DNA of 64,000 nucleotides, taken from positions 3,109,937 through 3,173,936 of the forward strand of contig NC_066856.1 of the NCBI RefSeq assembly GCF_001640805.2, read 5' to 3'. Shown here piece by piece: positions 1 through 12,500 of the stretch. The stretch is from Lates calcarifer (lineage: Eukaryota > Chordata > Actinopteri > Centropomidae). The notes under the pieces were generated by a model that saw only the letters and a program-made list of their open reading frames with translations, ran no database searches and was not told the origin of the DNA. How positions within the stretch are numbered: position 1 is the stretch's first letter; each line of letters starts with the position of its first letter. The position numbers and the translations under genes are program-made.

Positions 1-3000
1 TCTGGAAGTGTGTTTGAGAGGATGTGTGTGTGCATGGGGGTGTTGAGCCTCCTGTCTTACTAAATCCCCTTTACTCTGATGGCCCGCCCTGATAGGGATC
101 CTCACAGCAGCCATTACAAAGTCATTAAACTCTGTGATTTTCCCTACGATTACAGATGCATTGTGCTCACACACTCACGCACAACTTCTGTTTGAAGCAA
201 TGCCAACTGCAACAAGACCTCAGTAATCACACTGTGACCCTTGTTTTTCGCTCATATTCTATTCTGCTGCCTCAAGTTCAAATTGAATTTTTTAGGTTTG
301 GAAACAGAAGGGAGAGGAAAATCTTAAATATGTCCTATAGTACAGGGTAATAAGTCCTGTGTTATCCTCCAATTAAAGGGATTGACGAGGCGACAAGCGG
401 GGCTCTGTGGTAAAACTCTGTCTGTTTTTAGAGTCAGCAGGGCTTTAGAATCGGGTTGCAGGGTAAAGAGGGTAAGCTAAAATCATGATGGGGTTGATAG
501 TGACTCAGTATGTGTGTGTCCCTCTCAAGCCACAGAGACCTACCCTCCTGACTCTTGATTAGATAAGTGTTAAGCCGTAACTCTAGATGCTTGGGGGGGG
601 GGGGGGGGGGGCCTTGATAGAGCCTGTCAGAGCAAGAACAAATGATTACAACGTGATCTGAACATTGATTTGGCTCCACAGGATTTCATCCATTTTATTC
701 ATACTTTGACTCAAGATCAGACAAGAAGAATGGCTGATGTTGCATCACATCGATACGTGTGTTTGTGCAGGTTTTGTGTGCTACATGAAAATTAATTCCT
801 AAAGCTTTTTTTGGAAGCAGAGAGACATAGTTCAGGTAATGGCTTGTAAAAACAGGTCCAGTAGGTTGCAATGGCCACAGAAATGTTTTCATAGTATTTT
901 GAGGTGCCTGCTGTGATTAAAGCAAAGAGAAACATGTTTTAAGGTATAAGGGATAAAAGGCATGATATTAACTGTTTGAGTAGTGCTCCTCCTGCCTTGA
1001 TAATATTGCAGTATTCCAGATGAAAATCCAAGTGATTGAATAAATCCTCTAGCAGAGAGGGGAACTTTAAGGAGGATGTTTGTTTAGTCATAATACTACC
1101 ACTCTGGACCACCAACAGTCTTTGTTAATCTCTGAGACAAAACCAAAACATTACTGCATGTTTCATCATAAGTCTTTCTTTCCTGTGTTTGCAATGAATC
1201 GCTTGCTGCTGGTAGTTTAACACTCTCAAGAACGAGAACAAAACCAAAACCGGGGCGAGTTATTACATGCAATTAGCAGTTAAACACTGCAAAGTTCAGG
1301 GGGAAAGACAAACTGAAGTGTTTACAGAGAGATCTGTGGAGGGTCATGTACAGGAAAGTAGTTCAACGGCTTTCTGCTGCTGGGAAAGCATGTGTTTTGA
1401 ACTCACCTGACACAAGAGAACAGGATGATCCACCAACAAAAGGCAGGAAATTAATTATCTGTCTGCTGAATTTACTGTATCAGGGGGCCTACTATTTTAG
1501 CTCTCTACCAATTAACACATTCCTCCATCCTGCTATGCAGTATGCTAGACTCATAGCTGAAAACAAGGGTGTGTGTAACCCCAATTCCCAGTACCCCACA
1601 TCATTCTGCATGGGCTATGGTTGCTAAGAAGAGGAGAGTAGGGATGAAGAGGGGCAGGGGAATCAAGAACAATGTCTCAATTGAGTATCACACAGTGGCG
1701 CCCCAAACCCTAAAGGTGACTCACCTCATTTAAATACCATAAGTCTTTAAGTGACTGAAGTCTAACAATGCAGTGAAAAGAGTCATCAAGAGACTTTACA
1801 CAACAGTGGCTCAGTGTGTCACTAATGTGTGTGATTCTGCTTGAATTAAAGATTCAGACCTTCTGTTCACTGTTCCTGTAATTGAGGTAATTGCCTGCAG
1901 CTCCTTTCAGTTATGTGTGCCCTCCTCTGTCACATGCATCAAATGTTGGTGCGTTGGGAGCTGAAAGGCATTTTGTCCGGCCAATAATGATACCTATTGT
2001 CTACTGGCAGGCTTTCTAAGTGGCTAAGCAGCACCTGTGAGCAGCCTGATAATCATACATACACAGAGGAAGAGAATCCAACATACACCTCTCCATTAAT
2101 TCACACTGTCTCCCCGGTTCTGAAGCACTCTCATCTCCACTCTCCTCCACATTCCAAACAGACAATGACGGACAGCCAGCACTTCCTCCTCCACTCGAGC
2201 AGAATGGTATCACTTTCCACCACAGCCTACCTCTCACCACCCTGCTGCTTTGTCAGTGAAAGCAGAGACACAGAGAGGTAGTTTGTTGAGCCTGGAATAA
2301 AAAAAACAGTCTCTACAAGATTAAAAACAACAAAAGGAAAATATTTCTTATATAGTTCCTCCAATTTATACAGAGGAGAAGCACACTGACAGAACATAAG
2401 AACTGTGTGACTGAATTAAAATTCCACCTTTCAAGTGCTTGTACTGGTTAGGTTACAAGCTCAGTTGATAATGCTCTGAGGAAGTCAATAAATTTAAGGT
2501 GGAACTTCCATTACACATAATCCAATGTCATCTTTCTCTGTTTGTTAGAATAACAGAGGTTCTGCTGTTTCTGGCACACAGCTGGTCTGTGTCAACGTCT
2601 GTGTCAACTTTTGACCTAGTTGTTTTGATGCCAACATCAGCAAAATTAATTTTGTTGTTGATTTTCTTTGGTACAGAAGCTTTACATTACTGAAACCACT
2701 TTTAGACCCAACCGGGAAACTAGTGACTCTGCACAAATCAGGAGGGATCAACCTCGTTCATGAACTTTGTAGATGCTAAACAAACAACTAAAACACTTTC
2801 AGACTGAAACTGATGTCAGCTCGCCAACACAGAACAGAGAACAAGACTAAGCCCTTGAGTTTTGCTACCCTATGTAAACTTCAGGAATAAAAACTAACCT
2901 CAAGCTCACTGCAACCACAAATTTGCAGTCAACATTTCCCACATTTCCAAGCATAACTAGGGAGTAACCACCACTGGAACACATTGATTCTTCTTGAATG

Positions 3001-3588
3001 TTTCTAGATAAGATATTCTTGGAAATCCCCTCATCCCTTGGCTGAGAAACCCCAGATAACTCTCTCTAAGTCAGTGGAGGAGTTCCAGGCTGCTAACATC
3101 AGTGTGAGTGAGGTAATGGAGTGCTGAGAAATGATGCCCAGGCAGTGAAAACATTGCAAAGTCTCACTGTGAACAATGAGCACATGCACAATTCTACTAA
3201 AAAGTGTTACTTTGAGGGTTAAAACTGTGCTTATCTGATAACACTGCAATGGCGATATACACATAGAAATACTGTACTCATGCAAAGCATAAACACACAT
3301 TCTCTCACACACAGGGCTGGTGTGACTGGGATGGATATCACTACCAGTGATAATCCTTATTTCTGTGAATGGTGCCCACACTGAAACGTTGTAATATCTC
3401 ATTACGCAACAACTCATTCAGTTCTGCACTTCACGCTTGCAGCTGTCTAAATCACACAGTCCAACTGAAGCATTTTCCAGGCCTTATTAGGCATCGCTGA
3501 CCTTAAAACAACTGTTAGGGATGAATAATTATTTGTGTGTACCAATAAGGAAAAAATGCAGCACAATGCCTCCAACTTGCAGTTAAGG
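1..3588. other. Intergenic or intronic, no gene seen
   Basis: AT-rich DNA with a poly-G run near 600. No exon with homology I recognise on either strand; short ORFs here have no family signature. Confidence 0.5.
593..611 (+). repeat. Poly-G run
   Basis: About 19 consecutive G. Prone to length error in sequencing. Confidence 0.95.
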
Positions 3589-3645
3589 GTCTTTTATTGA
3601 TCCTCGAAGGGGAAACTCCTTTTTGCATATTTAGGTCAGATCAGG
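3589..3645 (-). mobile_element. LINE/SINE 3' tail (minus orientation)
   Basis: The minus strand reads GGAGTTTCCCCTTCGAGGA, then TCAATAAAAG, a tail form common in fish LINE-related repeats. Only the tail is recognisable. Confidence 0.45.
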
Positions 3646-4236
3646 GCCTTAGAAAAACAGTGCACTAATGTGAGATAGGAAAGAACTGATGAGTGACCTT
3701 TAGCAGAAATTCTATGCAAATATACTCAGGTGTACACAGTACACACAGAGATGTGCACAGACACATAAACAGCAAGCATTTCTCTCACAGTTGCTTAGAT
3801 ACATCCAATTGTTCAACTTCGTCCAACTTTGTGTTTGCTGACTTTTCCCTTCAATTCTGTTGCAGCCACATTGCTGGGATAACTAAAATACTCAGTGTTG
3901 TGGTATCAGATGTGAATCATGAGTGATAATAAGACTTCTATAATTCCAGTAAGTTCAACCTACACTGAGCTTCTGATGTGTCAAATGTCTAGTAGGGAGG
4001 ATGCACATTACTAGACTGGATAACAAGGAAACCAATTCAGTACTAATTACTTTGTCATTGACTACAGCTGACGCCACACACCTGTGTGAGGCAGAGCTGC
4101 ACTTGATGACTGACATAGTGATATGAGAAGACCTCCCATTATGCTACAGGCCTTTTCTGTCATCATCTCCCTCCACCTCTGCCCACCCTATGTAGGATCT
4201 GATCACCTCTGAAACGCAAGCAGCTCTGTCACCATT

Positions 4237-4560
4237 GCTCTGAAGATGAGACATTAGCTGATATGACTCACTGCAAACGGACTTGGTCACAAGTTTTTGT
4301 GTCTGTGCCTCTATGTGGAAGTGTACACAATGTAACTTAAGGACAAGGATGGGTGTGGTACACTTCTACACCACAGCTTCAGACCAAATAATGTTAACCT
4401 TGCATCTGTGTAACTTCAGTTGCTAGAGATGTTACTTTTATATCTCTCCTGTTGTTTTATCTTTACACAACGCAGGTATATTTTCAATCCACGGCTGTCA
4501 GGTGCCTATCCAAACCTATCCTTACATAAACCTATAAGTTTACTTAACACACCATAAGTA
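4237..4560 (+). repeat. Local duplication, copy A
   Basis: Aligns in direct orientation with 7071-7370. The left edge has about 27 identical bases (starting TGCTCTGAAGATGAG), then GGATGGGTGTG, ACACCACAG, TTACACAATGTAACTT-type words and ACCTATA recur in the same order with small indels. Similarity stops at both edges. No coding is seen. Confidence 0.8.
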
Positions 4561-7500
4561 AATGCGAGTCAATCAGTTTTATTATATGAATAATTCCTTC
4601 TTTGAATCACAATTCAATATTATGTCAGCAGACACAGAGAGTTGCAATAGGCCTATTCTAAGACGTAATAAAGGCTTATTAAAGGGGAATATCATGGACA
4701 AATTAGAGAAGAGAAATGTCAGATTTACTCAGTCACAATGACTGGTGATACTCAATGACACTCAAAGCTACTGAGGCAGTTGGTATCTCATATTCTGCCA
4801 TTTTAAATGAAATGAATGACATCAGTCAAATATTTTCATGACTTCAGAAGGATAGAAAAATGTGAAAAATGTTTCCATACCTGAAAATTTCACCATTTAC
4901 AGAAGATGGACCATATGGTGTTACTGTATGGTAATGCAATACAAGCACTGACCAGGCTTATTTAGACAAAAGCATAGTTATAACCTGCTACACAAGAGGC
5001 TCTGTAGCCAGCTGCATCATTAACAGATTTTTTGCACCAGTGCAAGTAAAATACCTGGTTCATCTGAGAAAAGTTTGATTGTGTTTACTAGTTTTAGAGA
5101 CATGATTCGTGTTCAGGCTTGGGTGTTGCCTCCATGCCTGTAGACTTCACTCTACAACTGAAAGAGGACAGGTATTCAAACATATCTTGTTACAAAGTTT
5201 ACCCATGTATGTGTTGCACACAAACAAGGTTTTTCATCAGTGTGAGTATTAGACCCAGATTATCAGAGTGTTTACTAAAGACCTGATTAACACCAAGGCA
5301 ACACTGGAACATTCCTCTCCACTATCTCTGTCTCAAAGTGGTTTCTCCATCCAAGCTGATGACCTGTTCTACCTGGCTGCTGGCATGTTGTGTCAGGTTG
5401 GTTTTATAACATATGGATTCATCTAGGAAAGAATAGGTAAGGCTGCTGGTAGTAAGGGAATTCATGTTCCAACATCCCAGACAGAGGACCTAACTTTTCA
5501 AATTAAGCTGAACTTTTAAATAAACCTCTGACACATACCAACAAACAGAGGATGAATCTTATCAGGTTACAATGTAAAATGATATGTCAGTGGTACTTGA
5601 CCATTTGCCTGAGACACTGTATATTTTTATTCCAAACACTACAGAAGCTGAGGTCACTGTTTATTAGTTCCTCCTTCTGGCTCAAGTTGTGCTACTCAGC
5701 AAAATCAGCTGCTGCAGTGTTTGTTTGGAATGCAATTTGTGCTGTGTGGGGCCACGACAGTTGAGAACCATCACTAAGTACACCATAAATTGGTTTGAAA
5801 CCCAAGCCTAAGATAGCTAGCTGACCTCTTGGCTTTACCTCTGAGCCCTTTGTCAGCTGATAAGGCAAAATGAGGTGTCCTGTGCTATGTGGCAGCTTTC
5901 AGACACATGGAGGAACACCACTAGAGTTCAGCATTTATACCTAAAACAGGGCTCCAGACTACGACTAATTCGTCACATTTTGAGAATACATTTTACAATT
6001 AGGAGCACCAGTGTGACTTGCAAATATGCCTCCTGCCTTGTAGGTTTGGGTCCAGTGTTTCCTCTACACTACTTTATTTGTCATTTATGTTCACTCTGCT
6101 TCTCTGACCACTCTGCCCGGGGCAGGGCTGCATCCTCACTGCGTGCACCACACACATACACACACGTGCACATGGAAGTGAAGCGAACTGGGTGAATTTA
6201 GGCAACTCAAGTTAACAACACCTACGCCCGTTACTCTAAGTGCATTAAAAAGTAAAAGCCACTGGCCTTTACCTTTTCTTTATCAAATAACCTGTTCAGC
6301 AAGCCCTTAAAAAAAGCAATATTTTTAACAGCTGTTTGCAGTCTCCTGACATGTTTAACGTTGTTTAACCGCTGTTTAATCTAATGGCGAATTGTTGTTA
6401 AGAAGCCAAAACAAAAGCTATCTCTATGTAATCTAACTGGTTAGTTTGCCACTAATCTTAAAATTTGGCAAATTCCTTTAAACTTTACTTGATAAGACAA
6501 ACCAGCCCCTCGACATTTAGATTTCTGTTCAGTGACTTTACTGTTGTGAACATTACTGTTGCTGCTCTAGAATCATTACTTAGTTGTATTTAAAATATGA
6601 CTCAACTCTATTCCTGTTCTGAATTTGTTTAAAAAATTAAAAATTAAAACTGTTCATATCACTTCACTATAAGTTTGGTTTAACCAGTGATATTTTGTGA
6701 TTATTATTCTTTATTGCGCATAGTGGGATCACTCTCAATAATGTGATGTGATTGCTATATATTTTCTCCCATATAAAAGGGCAACATAATTATTATTATT
6801 GTCAATGTGTTACCAAAGAATTTATTAGTAATATGGTTAACATTAACAAAAATTCTGAATTTGTGGCCCTGAATGTTGATTTAAGCAGTGCACACTGTAT
6901 GTAGCAATATTCCACTGACAAACTACCTTCCAGGGTGAAAAAAAGTTGCATTCTTGACTTCAGTACAAATTGGTGCAAGGGCTCTTATCTTTATGCTTTC
7001 ACGCTGCTCTAGGTTGGTTTTGACCACAATTTCTCACTAATTGGGTAAAGAGAGGACTTCCCTTTGCTCTGCTCTGAAGATGAGACATTAGCTGATGACT
7101 CAGTATAATCTGACGTGGTCACAGGCTTCTGTGTATTTGTGTGTAAGTGTTACACAATGTAACTTCAAGACTGGGATGGGTGTGATACTACACCACAGGC
7201 GCAGACCAGAAAAAATGTTAACATTACATCTGTGTAAACACAAATTAACTTCAGGTGCTAGATATTTCTCCTCTGCCAACGACCATTGTTTTCTCTTTAC
7301 ACACTTCCATCCAGAGCTATCTGGCGTTATATTAACCTATAGATTTCATTTTTTCAACACACCCTTAGTATACGTACACAACCATAAAAACCATAAAATA
7401 CACAACCATAATCAACTGTTAAAAGGCAGTCCCTGAAAAGGCCAGGTAATTTTGGACTCAGCTTGATTAACAAAGCCACTTGGATCTATTCTGCTCTTGT

Positions 7501-8718
7501 TTAAAGCTTAGCATGCCCATTATTCTCTTCTCTTGTGGGTAGTAATAGCCTAGGCCTTCCAAGGACAAGAGGAGGAGTTTATAGCAATACATCTAAAGAG
7601 CTTAATTTCAAAATGCAATCTACTTATTTAGTGATTAAATTCTAGCTTGATATTTGCACGTCAAGGCCTCAAATGCACAACTGGAATGCAGTGTATCGGC
7701 CAAATTGTGTTAGCTTTCTCAAGTAAAAATCTTTTCTTCTTCACACAGTCATTTGAATCTTTAACCTTTGCTGACCTTGTGACTAGCTGCTATATTAAGC
7801 CAGCTCACAGCATGGTCCTGTGTCACTGACAATTGATGACACTTTACATGAGACTGTTTCCTCTGCAGTTTCCTGTCAGCACCCAAAGGTCTGTAGTAGC
7901 AAATCTTATATGGAGCCCAAAACTCCACTGTAGTACCTAAAAGGTTAAGACTGAAAACTTGTAACTGACCCTTAAATACTGTACAATCATTAATATCCTG
8001 CAGCCTGCAGATCTGCATTCCCAGTCCACAGTGCTGAGCATTTTGTTCTCAGGTGTATGGTTGGAAAATGTCTCACTGGAAGATCTCCCCCACAAGATTT
8101 TGGAACTTTAACACCAGTTTCATCCTGTAAAGAAGCGATCTGTTCCACAGTGGCCCACTGGCACACAATACTCCTCTGTTCACCAGATGCCAAATGGTCC
8201 AGTCATCACCCTCCATGCCACCCCTCCCCACCCCTCCTTTGCTATCTATCTCAGCCTTTCTGTATCTGTCTTTCCCTGACCGTGACAGAAGCTGCTGATG
8301 GTCAGTCAGATTAGCATCCAGTCGCTGAAGGGACGACTTCAAAACGAACAAAGAAAGAGCTACTTTGTCTCTCTCTGGTGCCGATGACCCCGGAAGTAAG
8401 AGAGGAAACTGGGTGGACAGAAAAAGCATTGCAAGAGCCATTATAATGACCAACTGTGAGAGCCTGGGTTTGGAGAACTACAGTACAAAACTGGCAGCAT
8501 CTTGGTAGTTATTATATCATACTTCACATCTAACCTCTTAAAACAGACATTTAAACTATTGCAGACTTGCAACACTTGACTACTCAACTAGATCCAATGC
8601 TTCTGGTTAAATTAAGACAAGTGACCGGTTTTGAATTATCCACTAACATGTCAATCCAGCTGCAAGCTAACCCCCATTGAAGCAAATCATTCTTTGCACC
8701 ATCATTTAACAATTTTAT
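4561..8718. other. Intergenic or intronic, no gene seen
   Basis: Apart from the duplication copy at 7071-7370, nothing is recognised. An open minus-strand stretch near 8073-8453 starts with a hydrophobic segment, but it has no family match and no splice support. Confidence 0.5.
7071..7370 (+). repeat. Local duplication, copy B
   Basis: Second copy of the unit at 4237-4560, about 2.8 kb away. It has the same word order with substitutions and short indels, ending near CCTTAGTA versus CATAAGTA in copy A. It may be a segmental duplication or two insertions of one unknown element. Confidence 0.8.
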
Positions 8719-9560
8719 TTGGTGACATTTGATGGCACAAGAAGGAATAATTTCATGGATCTATTTATAGACAATGTGTTTACATCTTTTGAGCAATTAC
8801 ATAATAAACAGAATTTACCTGATTCACACTTTTTTAAATATTCACAAGTGCAAAGCTTTGTTAAACAAAATAATGCAATATATCCTTTGGCTCCAGAACA
8901 AATTATGGACTTAATTTTACTGGTGAACTTAAGGGCACTAGGGCCTATCTGTTACATATGAAAAATTGTCTCAGGTTGCAAGTACATAAAGTATGCAACA
9001 CCTAAAACTTACATGGCAGATTTCAGATTAACAGTGGAAGGAGACACTGGAGCAGATCCATTCTTATTCTGTCCGTGACAGATATGGCCTCATATAATTT
9101 AAGCTGTTACATCAACTTTACTGGTCTAAACAAAAGCCTCATAAAATATTGCCAAATATGGATCCTTCAGGCAAGCACTGTGGGCTCATGCCAGCATCGC
9201 TGATGCACATGTTTTGGAGCTTTCTGTTGAATTACTGGAGAAGTGTTTATTAAACGCTGTCTTACATATTGAACAGAACTATTGATCCAACAGCTGTTTT
9301 TGTTGTTGCAGATCCTAAAATGGGTAAAACTAGTTCAGAGTAAGTCTGAGCAACAGAAGCAGGCAACAGTCCATAACCTGCTGAGAGAAAAAATGATGCA
9401 TTTAGATTTAGGAAAAAAAAGAATTTTTCATTAGACAGCAGGAAGGTGAATTCAATAAAATATGTCACTTTGCAGGCCAGAAACTGAGATATGCATAATA
9501 TAAATATTGTCTGTGTACTCTGGTTAAGACCTTGTAATTATGGGGACCAAATACTGGCAG
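8719..9560 (+). mobile_element. Decayed LINE-1-type retrotransposon, ORF2 C-terminal part
   Basis: The translation shows motifs typical of the C-terminal part of fish L1 ORF2: FEQLHNKQNLPDSHFFKYSQ and VQSFVKQNN near 8780-8870, then in a shifted frame KPHKILPNMDPS and the HMFW motif near 9205-9220. The later text (TIDPTAVFVVADPK) also fits the end of ORF2. Frame breaks and stops show that it is dead. Both ends are approximate; it is 5'-truncated, as L1 copies usually are. Confidence 0.75.
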
Positions 9561-12500
9561 ACTCTACAGCTCCTTTATTGTAATTTAATTTTATTTACAT
9601 CTTTAAAATTGTAAAACATTTATTCATTTATATGAATAGTGTTTAACTGTACATATATTTTCTATAAAAGTTCTGTATTTTGCATTGTCTATTGTGTGCC
9701 CATGTTAGACACACTATTAACAAAACATGTCAGTCCATCAAAGTTGTAGTTCCATAAAGTACTATGCAGCCAGTGAACATATAAACCAAACCCCAACTCC
9801 ACCCTGTGGAGTCTATCTGCTCAAACCGATTCAAACTCTATTCAAATCCAAACTGACTGCATACTACATGCTGGCGCAGTCACCATCATTGTGGACAAAG
9901 TAAACTACTCCTACACACACTTCTGCATGGACACCACATGCCTTCTGTTATCAAAGCCCAACAATCCAAAGCAAACTATAAATATCACACTTTAATTTCA
10001 CCAGAGCCAGAAACCTCCTCTCAAAGGCATTTCCATAAGGTTACTTAGCAATTAGTGGTGAGCTAAAAGCTAAGTCAGCAGAGAGGCCTGTCCTTTGATA
10101 TGAGGGTACCATATGATAGGCAGCACAGAATGATGACAGCTGTTTAAATCTTGAATAAAAGGCAAATACCAAATTACATCTGTGACAATGTTAGGCTCAA
10201 ATTATGGCAGCAACTCCTGTTGGTTTTGTATTATCTGTGCCATCTAAAGACAGCCTTTGGACATTTTACTACTCATGTGGCAAAATGTATTGCTGGTAAC
10301 TACTTACTGAAGAAACTGTTAACTTAAGTTATGTTACTAAGAAAACATGCACATTGAAAAAAAAGAATATGAAGAAAATATCATCACCACTTTGACAACA
10401 CATTCTCTGACTGAGCACAACCAGAGGCTCTAGTTCTGATGACCTGAAAGGCCAGGTGGATCTATATGAGGTCTATGTAGAGTACAGGGAACCAGTGTAA
10501 TGAGCCCAACACCACAAGATGAGAAGACTGTGGAGTCTTAGTCAGCAGTTGTGCAGCTGAGTTTTACCTGCGTTTTCTTAAAGCTCTCTCTGCCACTATA
10601 ACCTAGTAATCTGACAAAACTTTATTACTCAGTCACTTGTAATACTTGACTAATATGTCAAGGGTTACAACTGAATGACGCTGAGACGCTACACCCACCA
10701 GTTAGTGGACATGTAAGACATAGCTAACATGGGGGAGGATAATGACCAGTTTCGAAAACAAAACTAACTTGATTTAGAGAGCACACAGACTACCACTGGT
10801 TTAGATAGCTCACAGTTCTATCCCCTTGTGTACCATCATGCAGAGTGAATAGTTTTAATCACATGGGCCATGCCATCAAAGAGTGAAAACTGCATAATTA
10901 ATGGTTCTGATAGGCTGTTGTGAAGGGGTTTTCATAGTCAAATCACTCTAATTGCACTCAATGAACAACTAGGGAATAGGCACAGACTGGGTCTATACTG
11001 GTCTAGAGATGAATGGATGCCTGACACATGCACACACAAACATACACACAGAGGCTTAACGGCATGTTTTGAAGACCAGAGACAAAAGCGTGCATTCACA
11101 CACACATGCAAACAGACCGCCTTTTGCCAATCAAACTTCTATGCATTATGGAGTGGAGTGGAGGGGCAAATAAGGGGCAGACAAGTTAACAGGCGAGTGA
11201 AAATTCAGCCTCAGGGGGCCTGCAACCAGAAGGAGGTAGCAGGAAACACAGCAACAAGTGTACAGAGCTACAGCTGACACTACTTGAGACGCCCCGCACA
11301 CACAAAGGGGGGATTTAGCCTGTGAAAGCCAGTGTTGCTGTCTGGAAGGTATCCTTGCCAACTGACAGAAAACAGGCAGCTAGAGAAAACCTCTTGAACT
11401 AATCAGCACTACTCTGATGGGCTCAAGGCCTCTGCAAGACCCCACCCACTGTTGCGAAGAACCCAGCATACCAAATTACTCAGTCTTCCCTATTTCCTTC
11501 TCCTGTCTCCTGTCAGTCATCAAATCAATGCTTGTAGCAGCAACGTCATGGGTGGAACAGTTATCTTGAGTGGCACCAGGAAATAAAGCATGATTTAACT
11601 GAATGCAGCATTAGATTTACAAGATTACAAAACATCAGAGGGGTAAGCAACACTGCGCTTTCCATCTGCACTTCTCTCCTTATCACATTTGATATCAAAT
11701 ATTACTGCAGCTAGGAGGCCAAGAGGAGTCATGTGGTGAAAGTAGGATACTTTACCTGAAGGTGATCCCTAACAGCAAGTCAGCAGAAGAAGGGGAGAGT
11801 GGAGCTTATATGGGTCAAACAAGAAAAAAAAAAACATCCAACATCAGGTCCAATATTTCTCTCCTAAATGTCACTTTTCATGTGGCCCTAATGTCTACAA
11901 CCTGTGACCATGAGACTTTAACATGCAATGTTTGCGACAGACAAAGCTGCATTCCCCTGTTATTTGATATAAGTAAAGGCTCTCACAGCAACAAGGAGCA
12001 GATGGTGGTGACATCAGCATGTAATGTGTGTGTTACAACATAACTGTGTTCTTATTGCCCTTCGATAAATTACAGTGGATATTTTATGCAGCATGGTCAT
12101 GTTACTGTCACTGTCACTGTCACTGATCAAGGCAAGGAAGGAAAACATCAGTCACAGGACCAGTGTATGGTAACCAAGCTCCACAAGAACTCCAAATATC
12201 ATCACAAGCTACATGAATATTGCAACCTCATGGTGCATTAATACAGCACTGGATACTTCGCTGACAGGTGACATAGATCCTCTCATGCTGATGGTGCAAA
12301 CTTGAGGCTATGGGGTCAAGTGGCAAAGATAGCAAGTAGTTATTTACCTAGTGCCTTGTGTTCAAATCTACAGCATTTGACATTAATTCAGAGAAGTCCT
12401 TGAGTCAATGTTCCATCACAATGAGCATACAATAGCAGCATAAAATACAAAAGATCTAGGGGTACACAAGTCCTCTGTGGTGGATGTGATTTACTGGACA

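Noticed and set aside
3031..3417. 128-codon minus-strand frame
   Set aside because: Cys/Ser/Ile-rich chance translation without family motifs or GC shift.
8073..8453. 126-codon minus frame starting with a hydrophobic segment
   Set aside because: The leader looks like a signal peptide, but the rest has no cysteine pattern, domain or splice support. Kept only as a note.
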